44,265 bases of DNA. Origin: CAYRVF01 sp964427535. Its GTDB lineage: Bacteria; Chloroflexota; Ktedonobacteria; Ktedonobacterales; JADMIN01. The notes beneath the pieces are model-generated. The model made no database searches. It had not been told where the DNA came from and saw only the letters and a list, made by a program, of their open reading frames with translations. The position numbers were made by a program, and so were the translations under genes. The stretch covers positions 1-44,265 of the forward strand of contig CAYRVF010000024.1 in the NCBI GenBank assembly GCA_964427535.1, in the 5' to 3' direction. Within the stretch, counting starts at the first letter, position 1. Each line of letters starts with the position of its first letter. Shown piece after piece: positions 30,987 to 41,329 of the stretch.

Positions 30987-32717
30987 TCACTTGCAGAGAG
31001 GCCCCCACGGCTCGATCTGCTGTGTCGACTTGCTCAAACACACGACAAGATTCGTCGGCTGCTGATCCAGCGCATCGAGCCGCTCACGACTGATCACCTT
31101 ATCAGTGCCGATGGCGAAGAAGTCTGGCGTCTTGACGTAGTGTATGTCCCGCAGAGAGGGGAAGCGGTCAGGCACGGCCTCCATTGCCATCACAGGCGCG
31201 CCCGACTGGAAGATGTAGGCGCCATGCTCGAAGAGACCGGCAGGCGGTGGGAGGTCATCGCGCAAATTGACGAGATAGAGTTGCCGTGCCTCCGGGTGAG
31301 CGGCCGACAGTACTTGCAGGTTGTGCATCGCGGCACTCTCAATATCAGACGCCTGCTGCCAATTCGCTTCCTCCGTGAAGAGGTAGGGCACGCCAACCGC
31401 CGCATAGGCAAGTACGAACACAACCACAGGCACCCACATCAGAGCGGGAAGCGCTCGCCGCAGAAGTGTGTTCTCCTGACCTCCACTAAACCGGAGCACC
31501 GCACGGCGAATCTGTCCGGCGATCCAGACCACGAAGGCGGCCCATAAGATCGAGCCCGGCACGAGGAACAGCAACATATAGCGTGAGGCTAAGTAGCCAA
31601 TGCCGAGCACGGTGCTCCCGACGACGAGCACCGCCCACAGCACAAGCCAGCGATAGACCGGTTTCGAGACGATAGCGGCAACGCCCAGTGGGACAAGCAC
31701 CTTGGCGAAGTTCAGTGCACGGCGCCAGAGCGGGGTACCCCATCCGATGCCAATCAGCAGGTTATGTTGGAAGTTGAGCAACGAAGGCGGGGTGATGATG
31801 CCAGGCACGAAAGACTGGTAGAGGCCAATCGTGATCGTGGTGATGAGCGCATGCAGCCCGATACCCGTCCCAGGCGCCTGAGCAAAGCCGGATGTCGCGG
31901 CAAGCCAGTACTTCAGCGCGAGATATGCAACGAAGAAGGCGACTGCGGGACTAAATTCCAGAATCCACTCACGGCCCCGCGCAAATAGCTCAGCACTATT
32001 CCAGCCCCGGCCACGCTCGACGACCAGCAGTCGGTACAACGCGCAGGCCACAACGAGCGAGACTTCCTGCTCGTAGGTAAAGACAGCCAGAATCATGCAG
32101 GCGTAGAAGCCAAACATGGCGGCCCGGCGAGCCCGGGCATCACCCTTAACGGCGTGGAAGCGCAGATAAAACAGCATGCCGCCCAGATACAGCGCGAGCC
32201 CGAGCTCCTGATAGATGGAGACCAACGTCCAGATGACGGCTTCGTACTGCCTGCCGTTCAGGACAAACAGACACCCCGCGAGCACGCCAACCAGAAATGA
32301 GCCAGTCAGTCGCCACGCCAGTCGTAACACCAACACGGAGCACAGCGCGAAGATGCCGATCGCGACGACGTGATAAGGCACCGGATTGATCTTGAACGGC
32401 AGATAGATCAGGTAGAGGACGGCCTGCGCCACTGGGTCAAAGTGATAGTTGCCCCGAAAACCGAGGACCTGCGCGAGACCTTCACGATTGAACCCGATAA
32501 ACGTCCAATCGTCGCTGAGCGGCAGAATGTGCAATGAGCGCGCGTAGAGGACGACAACCAGCAGAACAATCCCAACAGTAGCGCCCCACACCAGTGCAGG
32601 GGAGACGCTTGTTGAAGTCTCCGCTCTACTGGCAGAGTCGGTTGGCCCAGTGTTCGCTCGTGTGTCTGGCCACGATATCGCCGACTGTGTCTGATTGAAG
32701 CGCGAGCCAAAGTTCAT
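30987..32717 (-). CDS. Multi-pass membrane protein, probable GT-C-fold glycosyltransferase, 576 aa
   Basis: About 11-12 hydrophobic helices. After the first helix (about 42-60) the external loop carries an acidic pair in LPLSDDWTFIGF (Asp69/Asp70), the position of the catalytic or metal-binding acidic residues in GT-C enzymes that use polyprenyl-phosphate sugars. The last 120 residues (from about 455) are a soluble extracytoplasmic domain with LYLVNLRDDLPPPAGLFEHGAY-type segments. No exact family is recognised. ATG 32717 was chosen because AGAGGAA precedes it and the upstream extension lacks such a signal. GC content is slightly lower than in the neighbours. It is divergent from the epimerase genes and could transfer a sugar supplied by the GT2/GtrA pair. 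Confidence 0.75.
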   Translation of the reverse strand: MNFGSRFNQTQSAISWPDTRANTGPTDSASRAETSTSVSPALVWGATVGIVLLVVVLYARSLHILPLSDDWTFIGFNREGLAQVLGFRGNYHFDPVAQAVLYLIYLPFKINPVPYHVVAIGIFALCSVLVLRLAWRLTGSFLVGVLAGCLFVLNGRQYEAVIWTLVSIYQELGLALYLGGMLFYLRFHAVKGDARARRAAMFGFYACMILAVFTYEQEVSLVVACALYRLLVVERGRGWNSAELFARGREWILEFSPAVAFFVAYLALKYWLAATSGFAQAPGTGIGLHALITTITIGLYQSFVPGIITPPSLLNFQHNLLIGIGWGTPLWRRALNFAKVLVPLGVAAIVSKPVYRWLVLWAVLVVGSTVLGIGYLASRYMLLFLVPGSILWAAFVVWIAGQIRRAVLRFSGGQENTLLRRALPALMWVPVVVFVLAYAAVGVPYLFTEEANWQQASDIESAAMHNLQVLSAAHPEARQLYLVNLRDDLPPPAGLFEHGAYIFQSGAPVMAMEAVPDRFPSLRDIHYVKTPDFFAIGTDKVISRERLDALDQQPTNLVVCLSKSTQQIEPWGPLCK

Positions 32718-32970
32718 GCTCTCGATTCCTCTCGCCACCGCACTTGGCCCGCCTCCGGCCAGCCGACCACGCACACCATACACCCATACAACACTGAACT
32801 CTACCTGCTAGTAACTCCGGCTGAGGCAGACGAATCAGGCACGCATCAAGTTCCAGCTGAGGTGACTGTGGCACCTTCTCTCCGTTGTTCCAAGTGGGAC
32901 GGTGCTGTAAGACGCACGACGACCCATCGGGCGAGCGAGGCGCACCCACGTTTCTTAACAAGGACTCTAC

Positions 32971-34050
32971 ATGGCAGACTATGGATCGATTCTAGTGACC
33001 GGAGGTGCCGGATTCGCTGGCTCGAATCTCGCGCTCTGGCTCAAGCGCCGCTTTCCCGCGGCGACGGTGCTTGCGGCCGACAATCTCAAGCGCCGTGGCT
33101 CTGAGGCGAACCTGCCGCGCCTGCGCGCGGGAGGCGTCGAGTTCGTCCACTGCGATATCCGCAATCCGGAGGACCTGCGCTTCGACGCACGCGGCATCGA
33201 CCTGATCGTCGAGTGCTCCGCCGAGCCGTCCGTGCTCGCCGGATACGGTGAGGCGCCTGACTACCTGATCAACACCAACCTCGTCGGCACGATTAACTGT
33301 CTGGAGCTGGCCCGCCGCACCCGCGCCGACCTCATCTTCCTCTCGACGAGCCGCGTGTACCCCATCAGCACGCTCAACCAGCTCGAGACCCGCGAGACCG
33401 AGACGCGCCTCGTGCTGACCGATGACCAGCGCATTCCCGGTGCATCGAGCGCGGGCGTGAGCGAAGCATTCCCCCTCGACGGCGCCCGCTCACTCTATGG
33501 CGCGACGAAGTTGTGCTCCGAGCTGGTCATCCAGGAATACGGCGCCATGTATGGGCTGCGCTATGTCATCAACCGCTGCGGCGTGCTCACGGGTCCGTGG
33601 CAGATGGGCAAGGTGGATCAGGGTGTCTTCGCCCTCTGGATGGCGATGCACTATTTTGGCGGCAAACTCAGCTACATCGGGTGGAGCGGCGAGGGCAAAC
33701 AGGTGCGCGACCTGCTGCACATCGACGACCTCGCCGACCTGCTCGATATTCAACTGCGCGAGCTACCCCGGCTGAGCGGCCAGATCTTCAACGTCGGCGG
33801 GGGGACGGCCTCCAGCCTCTCGTTGCTGGAGACGACGCTGCTGTGCCAGGAAATTACCGGCCAGAAGGTCCTAGTCGAGCACGTGAATGTTAACCGTCCG
33901 GCCGATTTGAAGTTATATATCACTGACAACACGCGGGTCGCGCAGGCCACAGGCTGGGTTCCCCGCCGCACGCCGCGGGAGACGCTCACGTCAATCTACG
34001 AGTGGATGCGCGAGGCGGAGCCACTGGTCAGGCACCTCTGGGTGAGTTAG
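32971..34050 (+). CDS. NAD-dependent epimerase/dehydratase (SDR), CDP-paratose 2-epimerase-like, 359 aa
   Basis: Extended SDR acting on a nucleotide sugar. The NAD-binding motif TGGAGFAGS is at 10-18, the acidic residue after beta-2 is in LAADNLKRRG, and the catalytic set is Ser125/Thr126 (LSTSRVY) with Tyr176 and Lys180 (LYGATK). The C-terminal half has INRCGVLTGPWQMGKVDQGV and VRDLLHIDDLADL, typical of sugar epimerases, and GSxxN-type features of the paratose/tyvelose epimerase branch. The first gene of a plus-strand operon; the second epimerase starts 46 bases after its stop. The ATG follows AACAAGGA. The exact sugar (for example CDP-3,6-dideoxyhexose or a GDP/UDP sugar) cannot be settled. 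Confidence 0.85.
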   Translation: MADYGSILVTGGAGFAGSNLALWLKRRFPAATVLAADNLKRRGSEANLPRLRAGGVEFVHCDIRNPEDLRFDARGIDLIVECSAEPSVLAGYGEAPDYLINTNLVGTINCLELARRTRADLIFLSTSRVYPISTLNQLETRETETRLVLTDDQRIPGASSAGVSEAFPLDGARSLYGATKLCSELVIQEYGAMYGLRYVINRCGVLTGPWQMGKVDQGVFALWMAMHYFGGKLSYIGWSGEGKQVRDLLHIDDLADLLDIQLRELPRLSGQIFNVGGGTASSLSLLETTLLCQEITGQKVLVEHVNVNRPADLKLYITDNTRVAQATGWVPRRTPRETLTSIYEWMREAEPLVRHLWVS

Positions 34051-34096
34051 CGGTCGGTGGTGGACGTGGGCGTTGGGTAGAGGAGAGACTCATCAG

Positions 34097-35191
<1,095 letters not shown>

Positions 35192-35286
35192 ACGCGCGAC
35201 GACACCGTCGGCTGGTCGGACGTCGGAGAGCGGAATGCATCAGGCCGCGACGGGCGCGGCGAGTGGTCGGTATGGGAGGCCTTGGC

Positions 35287-36084
35287 GTGAATTTTTCGGT
35301 GGTCATTCCGGCCCATAACGAGGTCGACGGCATCCGGCCGACGGTCGAGCGGCTCTACGCGACGCTCTGGTCCGAGCATATCCCCTTCGAGATTCTGATC
35401 GTCAACGACCACAGCACCGACGGCACGGAGCGCGTGCTGAGTGATCTCGCGCGTCAGTATCCCGGCGTGCGCTGGGTCAACAATGTGAAGCCGGGGGGCT
35501 TCGGCTACGCGATTCGCACCGGACTCGAAGAGTTCCTCGGCGACGCCGTCTGCATCGTCATGGCCGACGCCTCCGACGACCCCGCCGACGTCGTGACGTA
35601 TTACCGCAAGCTCACCGAAGGGTATGAGTGCGTCTTCGGCACACGCTTCTCGCGCCAGAGCCGCGTCGTGGATTATCCGAGCCACAAACTGCTCATCAAC
35701 CGTATGGCGAACCGGTTCATCAAGTCGATCTTCCGCCTCAAATACAACGACACGACGAACGCCTTCAAAGCGTATCGCCGCGAGGTCATCGAGGGTGTGC
35801 AGCCGATCCTGTCGTGCCACTTCAACATCACGGTCGAGCTGCCGCTGAAAGCAATGGTGCGCGGGTACACCTTCACCACCGTGCCCACCAACTGGTACAA
35901 CCGCTCGACGGGTGTCTCCAAGCTGAAGATCAAGGAGATGGGCAGCCGGTATCTCTTCATCGTGCTGTACGTCTGGCTGGAGAAGAAGCTCGCGCGCGGC
36001 GACTATCTGCGGCCCAACCACCCATCCAAGGTGGCTACCATGTCCCCGGCGGCTCCGCCTGCCCCGCTCTCGGTAGAATTGTAA
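35287..36084 (+). CDS. Glycosyltransferase family 2, dolichyl-phosphate mannose synthase-like, 265 aa
   Basis: Probably transfers a sugar from a nucleotide donor to polyprenyl phosphate on the cytosolic side. The GT-A fold starts at FSVVIPAHNEVDGI (3-16), with LIVNDHSTDGTERVL (37-51) and the metal-binding aspartates in VMADASDDPADVV (91-103). FNITVELPLKAMVRGY and VPTNWYNRSTGVSKLKIKEMG match the C-terminal part of the family. No C-terminal membrane helix pair is present; the tail is Pro/Ala-rich. A GTG at 35287 is preferred because GGGAGG lies seven bases before it. An ATG at 35272 is also in frame. It is followed 15 bases later by a GtrA-like gene, a pairing typical of glycan decoration systems. 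Confidence 0.9.
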   Translation: MNFSVVIPAHNEVDGIRPTVERLYATLWSEHIPFEILIVNDHSTDGTERVLSDLARQYPGVRWVNNVKPGGFGYAIRTGLEEFLGDAVCIVMADASDDPADVVTYYRKLTEGYECVFGTRFSRQSRVVDYPSHKLLINRMANRFIKSIFRLKYNDTTNAFKAYRREVIEGVQPILSCHFNITVELPLKAMVRGYTFTTVPTNWYNRSTGVSKLKIKEMGSRYLFIVLYVWLEKKLARGDYLRPNHPSKVATMSPAAPPAPLSVEL

Positions 36085-36099
36085 GAAGGCGAGGAGCAG

Positions 36100-36768
36100 A
36101 TGTCCTCGTTCAGCGAGAACGACCCACCATACGGTGTGCCGTACGGAACGTCGCCCGGCAGCCTCTACGGGCCGACCCAGCCGATGCCCGCTATCGCGAT
36201 CCGCGACGAGACGACGGCGCCTCTGCCCATCGCCTTCCCGCGCAAGCCACGCAGCTTTCAGCTCACTGGCTGGGCGCTCGTCGACAACGCACTCGAGCTT
36301 GTCGACCGCCGTACCAAAGGCAAGGCGGGACTGTTGCAACGGCTGGTGAGCTACCTGATCGTTGGTGGCTTCGCGGCGCTCGTCAATCTGGTGGTGTTCT
36401 ACGTCGCCTACTATCACATCCGCCTACCGTTCGACGACCACATTCGGGTGCAGCACGCGCTCCGCTATCTCATCTGCTTCACAGCGGCGGCGGAAATCTC
36501 CACGATGACAAACTTTCTCATCAACGACTTTGTCACGTTCCGCCATCTGGCAGGCCACTCACGCCGCTGGATTGCTCGCTGCGGGCGCTTCCACCTCACC
36601 TCACTGGGAGGCACCCTCGTCACGCTGGCGATCTCGTATGGGCTGGCGGCCGCCGGACTACATGCGCTAGTTGCCGAGGCAGTCGCCATCTGCGTCGCCG
36701 TGGCGTTCAACTTCACCTTCCACCATCTCTTCACCTACCGTCATGCGCGGCACGCGCCAGCCCGCTAA
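36100..36768 (+). CDS. GtrA-like membrane protein, 222 aa
   Basis: Small membrane protein of the GtrA/DPMS_2 family, proposed to move or present polyprenyl-phosphate sugars across the membrane. Residues 1-80 are a hydrophilic extension rich in Pro, Gly and Tyr, longer than in standard members. Four hydrophobic helices follow at about 83-105, 122-142, 166-186 and 190-212. The family pattern is visible as LLQRLVSYLIVGGFAALVNLVVF, NFLINDFVTFRH and VAFNFTFHHLFTYRH. The ATG has GGCGAGGAG upstream. Directly downstream of the GT2 gene, it fits a GtrA/GtrB-like pair that supplies a lipid-linked sugar to an outer-face transferase, possibly the GT-C-like protein of this locus. Confidence 0.88.
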   Translation: MSSFSENDPPYGVPYGTSPGSLYGPTQPMPAIAIRDETTAPLPIAFPRKPRSFQLTGWALVDNALELVDRRTKGKAGLLQRLVSYLIVGGFAALVNLVVFYVAYYHIRLPFDDHIRVQHALRYLICFTAAAEISTMTNFLINDFVTFRHLAGHSRRWIARCGRFHLTSLGGTLVTLAISYGLAAAGLHALVAEAVAICVAVAFNFTFHHLFTYRHARHAPAR

Positions 36769-36833
36769 TACGGTTGCATGCCCTCCGTCAAGACGCGGCA
36801 TCGCTCGCTTCTCGTAGCGCTGGCGCCGGGACT

Positions 36834-36848
36834 GGCCATATGGGGGGA
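36834..36848. promoter_or_regulatory. Shared 15-bp motif GGCCATATGGGGGGA, copy 2
   Basis: Identical to 30856-30870 but inverted relative to its promoter. It ends seven bases before the -35 box of the DUF1972 gene, and the CCATATGG centre is 38.5 bases from the first base of the -10 box, exactly as in copy 1. Confidence 0.5.
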
Positions 36849-36855
36849 AGCGCTA

Positions 36856-36883
36856 CTGACAGAACAGTCTTCAGGTGTATGAT
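36856..36883 (+). promoter_or_regulatory. Promoter for the DUF1972/GT4 gene
   Basis: CTGACA (36856-36861), 16-base spacer, TATGAT (36878-36883); each box has five of six consensus bases. Start point near 36890, about 100 bases before the ATG. Confidence 0.55.
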
Positions 36884-36989
36884 GCACGAGGCCGCAACGA
36901 GACGCTGTCGTCACGCGGGCGGTGGACGGCTTGCGCGGGGCGAGAGATGTCGCGGCGGGCGCGCACCACGATAGGGAGGTCCGGAACGT

Positions 36990-38558
36990 ATGGCACCCGC
37001 ACTCTGTGCTGTGTCAGGAGGAGCAGTGGCCGCACTGCTCGCGGGCGGCAGCATGTTGTCTGCCGTTGAAGTCGCGCTCTGTGGAGTGGCAGTGCTGCTG
37101 GTGATCGTCGTTCTGCTGCGCCGCGGGCGCGCGCGACGGCGGAGATCGGCTCCCCGACAAACGACAGCGCGTGAGAACGCACAGCGCATCTACGCACCAG
37201 TCGCTCCACGAGCCGAGTGGCTGCTTGACGACAACACGCTCGTGCGTACGGGGGCAGTCACGCCCGGTCAGCAGTTTCCGTTGCACGCACGCTCTGCCGC
37301 CGAGCACAGTGTGTCCACGGGCACACCACTCGCGTCACCCGAAAGAGTCAGCACGATGCAGGATATACGACCATCGACTTCCACATCTCCCGCGACCCGC
37401 CTGCAGGGACGCCCGCTGCGCGTCGCGATGATGGGCTCGCGCGGCATCCCAGCAAGCTACAGCGGCTTCGAGACGTGTGTCGAGCAGCTCTCGGTGCGGT
37501 TGGTAGAGCGCGGGCACAAGGTCACCGTCTATTGCCGCTCGCACCACATCGACTGGCCTGAGAAGACGTATAAGGGCGTGAAGCTCGTCAAGCTGCCGAC
37601 CATCCCGAGCAAGCACCTCGACACAATCGTGCATACCTTCCTCTCGATGCTGCATGGCGAGCTGCGCCGCTACGACGTGGTCTATATCTGCGGTGTGGGC
37701 AACGCACCACTCTCGTTCATTCCGCGACTAGTAGGAAAGCCCTCGGTCGTGAACGTGGACGGCGCCGACTGGCAGCGCGACAAGTGGGGCGGTTTCGCCA
37801 AGCGCTACCTGCAATTCTCGGAGCGTACGGCCTCGCGCCTGCCGTCGGTCGTCGTGGCCGACTCGCACGTGGTCGAGCGCTACTACCGCGACAAATTCGA
37901 CAAGTCGTCGGTCTTCATCCCCTATGGCTCGGATGTGCCGCATCTGCCGCCGGGCGAGACCCTTGCCAAGTTCGGCCTGCGCCCCAACGGCTACATCCTC
38001 TGGGTTGGGCGGCTCGTGCCCGAGAACAACGCGCACCACGTCATCGAGGCGTACCAGCGCCTGGGCGGGCTCGACGGGACCGGCCTGCAACTCTGCATCG
38101 TCGGCGACGCGCCCTATGCGACGGACTACCAGGCCGAGCTCAAAGCCAACGCCGGGCCAGGCGTCGTCTTCACTGGCTACACCTTCGGCAGCGGATACCA
38201 CGAGCTCGGCTCCAACGCGCGTATCTTCGCCTTCGCGAGCGGCGTCGGCGGCACCCATCCCGCCCTGCTGGAGGCGATGGCCTTTGGCAACTGCGTCGTC
38301 GTCAACGACATGGCGGCGAACATGGAGACCGTCGGCGACGCCGCGATTCCCTACACGGGCACCTCCGGCGCGGACGACCTGAGCCGTGTGCTCGGCGACG
38401 TCATCGCCAACCCCGCGCTCATCGAGGAGTATCGCCAGCGCGCGGCGCACCGCGCGGCCACCGTCTACAGCTGGGAAGCCGTGACCGACCAGTACGAAGA
38501 CCTGTTCTACTCGCTCACCCCGCGTGCGGTGAAGAAGACGGCCGCCGCGCGACACTAA
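36990..38558 (+). CDS. DUF1972/GT4 glycosyltransferase with N-terminal membrane anchor, 522 aa
   Basis: Rhamnosyltransferase-like GT-B enzyme. One transmembrane segment (about 22-44) is followed by a strongly basic stretch (RRGRARRRR, 45-53) and a Pro/Ser/Thr-rich linker to about 140. The DUF1972 domain opens at LRVAMMGSRGIPASYSGFET (143-162), with HKVTVYCRS, VYICGVGNAPLS and NVDGADWQRDKWG. The GT1 half shows YILWVGRLVPENNAHHVIEAY, LCIVGDAPYA and GVGGTHPALLEAMAFGNCVVVND with EX7E-like spacing altered (first Glu replaced by Gly/Thr). Many relatives lack the N-terminal 120 residues, and an in-frame ATG at 37356 would give such a form. GGGAGG precedes the chosen ATG. Confidence 0.85.
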   Translation: MAPALCAVSGGAVAALLAGGSMLSAVEVALCGVAVLLVIVVLLRRGRARRRRSAPRQTTARENAQRIYAPVAPRAEWLLDDNTLVRTGAVTPGQQFPLHARSAAEHSVSTGTPLASPERVSTMQDIRPSTSTSPATRLQGRPLRVAMMGSRGIPASYSGFETCVEQLSVRLVERGHKVTVYCRSHHIDWPEKTYKGVKLVKLPTIPSKHLDTIVHTFLSMLHGELRRYDVVYICGVGNAPLSFIPRLVGKPSVVNVDGADWQRDKWGGFAKRYLQFSERTASRLPSVVVADSHVVERYYRDKFDKSSVFIPYGSDVPHLPPGETLAKFGLRPNGYILWVGRLVPENNAHHVIEAYQRLGGLDGTGLQLCIVGDAPYATDYQAELKANAGPGVVFTGYTFGSGYHELGSNARIFAFASGVGGTHPALLEAMAFGNCVVVNDMAANMETVGDAAIPYTGTSGADDLSRVLGDVIANPALIEEYRQRAAHRAATVYSWEAVTDQYEDLFYSLTPRAVKKTAAARH

Positions 38559-38634
38559 CCGCCGCATGCAAAGAAGCGGGTGCGACCTTCGGCCAGTGCC
38601 ACGCCCTGCCGCCCGCGCACACGCATGCCGCTCG

Positions 38635-39912
38635 CTATGGGTAGATGCCCCGCAACTGGGTGGCATCGGCCACGCGCTGAATGGCCAGCATGTAGGCTGC
38701 CATCCTCATGTCGCAGCGCTGGGTCTCAGCCAGCGTCGCCACCTCGCCATATGCCCGCGTCATGACGTGGCTGAGCTTCTCCGCGATCTCCTCGGAGGTC
38801 CAGAAGTAGCTCTGCAGGTCTTGCACCCACTCGAAGTAGCTCACCGTCACACCGCTGGCGTTGGCCAGGATGTCGGGGATCACGCGCACGCCGCGCTCCC
38901 AGAAGATGCGGTCGGCTTCGGGGGTCGTCGGGCCGTTGGCCGCCTCCGCGATCAGTCGCGCCTGGATTCTCGGCGCATTCTCACCGGTGAGCTGGTTCTC
39001 GATCGCCGCCGGAATCAGGATGTCACAGGGCACTTCGAGGACGTCCGCGAGGCTCACCGTCTGTGTGGCGTCGTAGCCAACCACGGTGCCATGTTCCTGC
39101 TTGTGGCGCAGGACCCGCTCAGGGTCGAGGCCGTCCGCGTCGTAGATGCCGCCCTGCGTATCGCTCACCAGGACGATGCGGCAGCCCTTGTCGTGGAGCA
39201 GCTGCGCGGCGATCGAGCCGGCGTTGCCGAATCCCTGCACCGCCACGCGCGCGCCCTGCAGGGGAATCTCCAGATCGCGGGCTGCCATCGCGACCATCGC
39301 CGCCACGCCGGTTGCCGTCGCGTCCATGCGCCCTTCGCTCCCGCCCACGGCCAGCGGCTTGCCCGTCACGACGGCTGGCACGGTGTAGCCGTGGTGCATG
39401 GAGTAGGTATCCATGATCCAGGCCATAATCTGGGGGTTGGTGTTGATATCGGGGGCCGGGATGTCGCTGGTCGGGCCGATGAGGAGGGAGATTTCCGTCG
39501 CATAGCGGCGCGTCAGCCGCTCCAGCTCGGCGGCGCTCATCTGCTTGGGATCGCAGATCACGCCGCCTTTGGCGCCGCCAAAGGGAATGTCGACGACCGC
39601 GCACTTCCACGTCATCCACATCGCCAGCGCCTTGACCTCGTCCAGCGTGACGTGCGAATCATAGCGGATGCCACCCTTGGCCGGGCCGCGGTTGATGTTG
39701 TGCTGGATCCGATAGCCGGTGAACATGTGGATCGACCCGTCATCCATGCGCACCGGGAAATGGACAGTGAGCTCACGTTTGGGCTCACGCAGGATCGCCC
39801 GCAGATCGTCGTTGAGCTTGAGCCGGTCGGCGGCGGCGTCAAATTGCGCCTGCGCCATCTCCCAGGGATTCCGTCTTCCACCGCTCGTCTGCACCTCGCT
39901 GTGCACTGCCAC
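38635..39912 (-). CDS. Glu/Leu/Phe/Val-type dehydrogenase, probable glutamate dehydrogenase, 425 aa
   Basis: NAD(P)-dependent oxidative deamination of glutamate (or reverse), cytosolic hexamer in the family. The N-terminal domain has GYRIQHNINRGPAKGGIRY (67-84) with Lys79, MTWKCAVVDIPFGGAKGGV with Lys103 and the substrate-binding PFGGAKGG. DIPAPDINTNPQIMAWIMDTYS follows. The Rossmann motif VAVQGFGNAGSIAA marks the cofactor domain, and ANGPTTPEAD and LANASGVTVSYFEWVQ are standard. The length matches. A GTG at 39912 is selected because AGGAGG lies five bases upstream; another GTG six bases later is possible. The leader has two strong hairpins. Convergent with the DUF1972 gene and separate from the polysaccharide locus in function. 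Confidence 0.93.
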   Translation of the reverse strand: MAVHSEVQTSGGRRNPWEMAQAQFDAAADRLKLNDDLRAILREPKRELTVHFPVRMDDGSIHMFTGYRIQHNINRGPAKGGIRYDSHVTLDEVKALAMWMTWKCAVVDIPFGGAKGGVICDPKQMSAAELERLTRRYATEISLLIGPTSDIPAPDINTNPQIMAWIMDTYSMHHGYTVPAVVTGKPLAVGGSEGRMDATATGVAAMVAMAARDLEIPLQGARVAVQGFGNAGSIAAQLLHDKGCRIVLVSDTQGGIYDADGLDPERVLRHKQEHGTVVGYDATQTVSLADVLEVPCDILIPAAIENQLTGENAPRIQARLIAEAANGPTTPEADRIFWERGVRVIPDILANASGVTVSYFEWVQDLQSYFWTSEEIAEKLSHVMTRAYGEVATLAETQRCDMRMAAYMLAIQRVADATQLRGIYP

Positions 39913-40237
39913 AAGAGCCTCCTCGCGTACTGAGTACGCTCCGTCATGGCGCGGCCCAACGATGGGCCGCAAGCACACACACTCTCGGGCGAACGCGCGC
40001 TGCCAGGTAGGCCGCTTCAGTCCGGCTCACGCTCGCAACGCATCGTATGTACACAAGTATAGCGCAGCGAGCACCTTCGCGCGGGAACCATGCGCGCGGC
40101 GAAGGGCGCACCGATGGAGCAGGGACCTGATGCTACAGCCGCATGCGCGTGTGGGAGAGCGCTCCCCTGGTCTGGCGATAGCCCCCCGTCGATGTCATGC
40201 TCTCCAGTGCCGGCGTCTGCCACACGCGGTCACCGCC
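39913..40237. other. Leader and promoter region of the dehydrogenase gene
   Basis: On the minus strand a TATACT box at 40061-40056 (weak -35) predicts a 137-base leader. Next to the ribosome-binding site are two perfect stem-loops: GCGTAC-TGA-GTACGC (39925-39939) and GCGGCCCA-ACGA-TGGGCCGC (39951-39970). No gene is seen. Confidence 0.45.
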
Positions 40238-40756
40238 TCACGAGACGCCCGTCTCGTGCTGTGGCGCGCCTGCGCGTACCTGCGTGCTCCTGGGCGCTCG
40301 ATCAAGAATGGCGTTGATTTGTTCGAGCAGGCGGTGGGTGGGAGCGAAGCCGTAGTTGATGGCCTGTACGTGATGCGTGCTGTCCAGCACCACGGTGGTT
40401 GGCACGGTGAGCACATGGTAGCGTTCGGTCAGCTCGGGTGAAGACGGGGCGTCGATCCAGCTGACGTCGACGAGATCGCCCTTCTGGGCAGAGATCGCCT
40501 CCAGCGCCGGTCGCTGCAGGGTATGGCAGGGACGGCAGGTCTGGCTGCTGAAGGCCAGGATGCGGACCGCTGCTGCTCCTGGAGCCGCACCGGCGGCGGC
40601 CAGCGAAGCCTGCTCCACGGTCGACATGGTCGGCGCGCTCATGGCGTGCTGCCGCTCAGCGTCGATATAGCGGCGGACCGCCCACACGGCAAGCCAGACG
40701 AGCACCGCGACCAGCATCAGCACAAGCAGGCGAGCGAGAATTCCATCTCCAGGCAC
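40238..40756 (-). CDS. Membrane-anchored thioredoxin-like protein, 172 aa
   Basis: One N-terminal transmembrane segment (8-28) followed by a short linker and a thioredoxin fold with the active-site motif CRPC (74-77, in SSQTCRPCHTL). The cis-proline loop is HVLTVPTTVVLD, and RLLEQI belongs to the final helix. It probably works outside the membrane as a thiol-disulfide reductant or oxidant; the positive charges RRYIDAER just after the helix leave the topology open. The GTG start has GAGGAG seven bases upstream and overlaps the end region of the DUF4395 gene, with the two co-transcribed (3 bases apart). The last 22 residues are an unstructured tail. Confidence 0.85.
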   Translation of the reverse strand: MPGDGILARLLVLMLVAVLVWLAVWAVRRYIDAERQHAMSAPTMSTVEQASLAAAGAAPGAAAVRILAFSSQTCRPCHTLQRPALEAISAQKGDLVDVSWIDAPSSPELTERYHVLTVPTTVVLDSTHHVQAINYGFAPTHRLLEQINAILDRAPRSTQVRAGAPQHETGVS

Positions 40757-40759
40757 TAC

Positions 40760-41251
40760 CTATACTCCTCGCCAGTGAAAGCCACCGTTGTAGCGCACGC
40801 GGGGCGCGAATCCGAACCGCCCCAGCTGGTAGTAGACAAAGCACCCGGCGCAGAAGCCGACGGTGAGATTGAGGGTTGCCAGCGCGAACACGAGGAGGTC
40901 GAGCCCCCAGCCGACGACCGGAGTCTGTGGGAGCGCATACAGACAGAGCGTGGACGCGACCAGAAAGGTCGCGCCGACCGCTTGCGCGAACCGGTGCGGA
41001 GCCGGATCATCCTCAACGATGCGCGGACGCAGCAGCTTCGTCGGCACTACCACATAGCGATAGAACAGACGGAAGGGGCTCGCCGCGGGCACGATGGCGC
41101 TGATCGCCAGCAAGACCGCCGCGATCGCGACCAGCCAGCGGACCTGCACGACGAACGCCACCGCCGTCAACGCCACGACCCAGGCCTGCGACACCTTGAG
41201 GAGATGCGTGTCAACACGCGGAATGCCCGCAACAGCAGCCGAACTGGACAT
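40760..41251 (-). CDS. DUF4395 membrane protein, 163 aa
   Basis: Four hydrophobic segments at about 22-38, 40-56, 91-106 and 115-141. Residues RVDTHLLKVSQAWVVALTA near the start and SPFRLFYRYVVVPTKLLRPR (58-77) match the DUF4395 pattern. The last helix contains GFCAGCF, a CxxC pair (Cys134, Cys137) inside or at the edge of the membrane. ATG 41251 is preferred over an upstream ATG because GAGAGG lies before it. A near-consensus promoter (41330-41359) drives it, and a thioredoxin-like gene follows three bases later. Family members commonly sit next to thioredoxin or thiosulfate sulfurtransferase genes; the CxxC suggests electron or sulfur transfer to the partner, which is inference. Confidence 0.85.
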   Translation of the reverse strand: MSSSAAVAGIPRVDTHLLKVSQAWVVALTAVAFVVQVRWLVAIAAVLLAISAIVPAASPFRLFYRYVVVPTKLLRPRIVEDDPAPHRFAQAVGATFLVASTLCLYALPQTPVVGWGLDLLVFALATLNLTVGFCAGCFVYYQLGRFGFAPRVRYNGGFHWRGV

Positions 41252-41329
41252 ACCTACCAACCTCTCGCCGGCAGCCTCACTGGAAAGTGAACCAAGTGCA
41301 TAGACTTTGTGCACTTCTACGCTTCAGAA

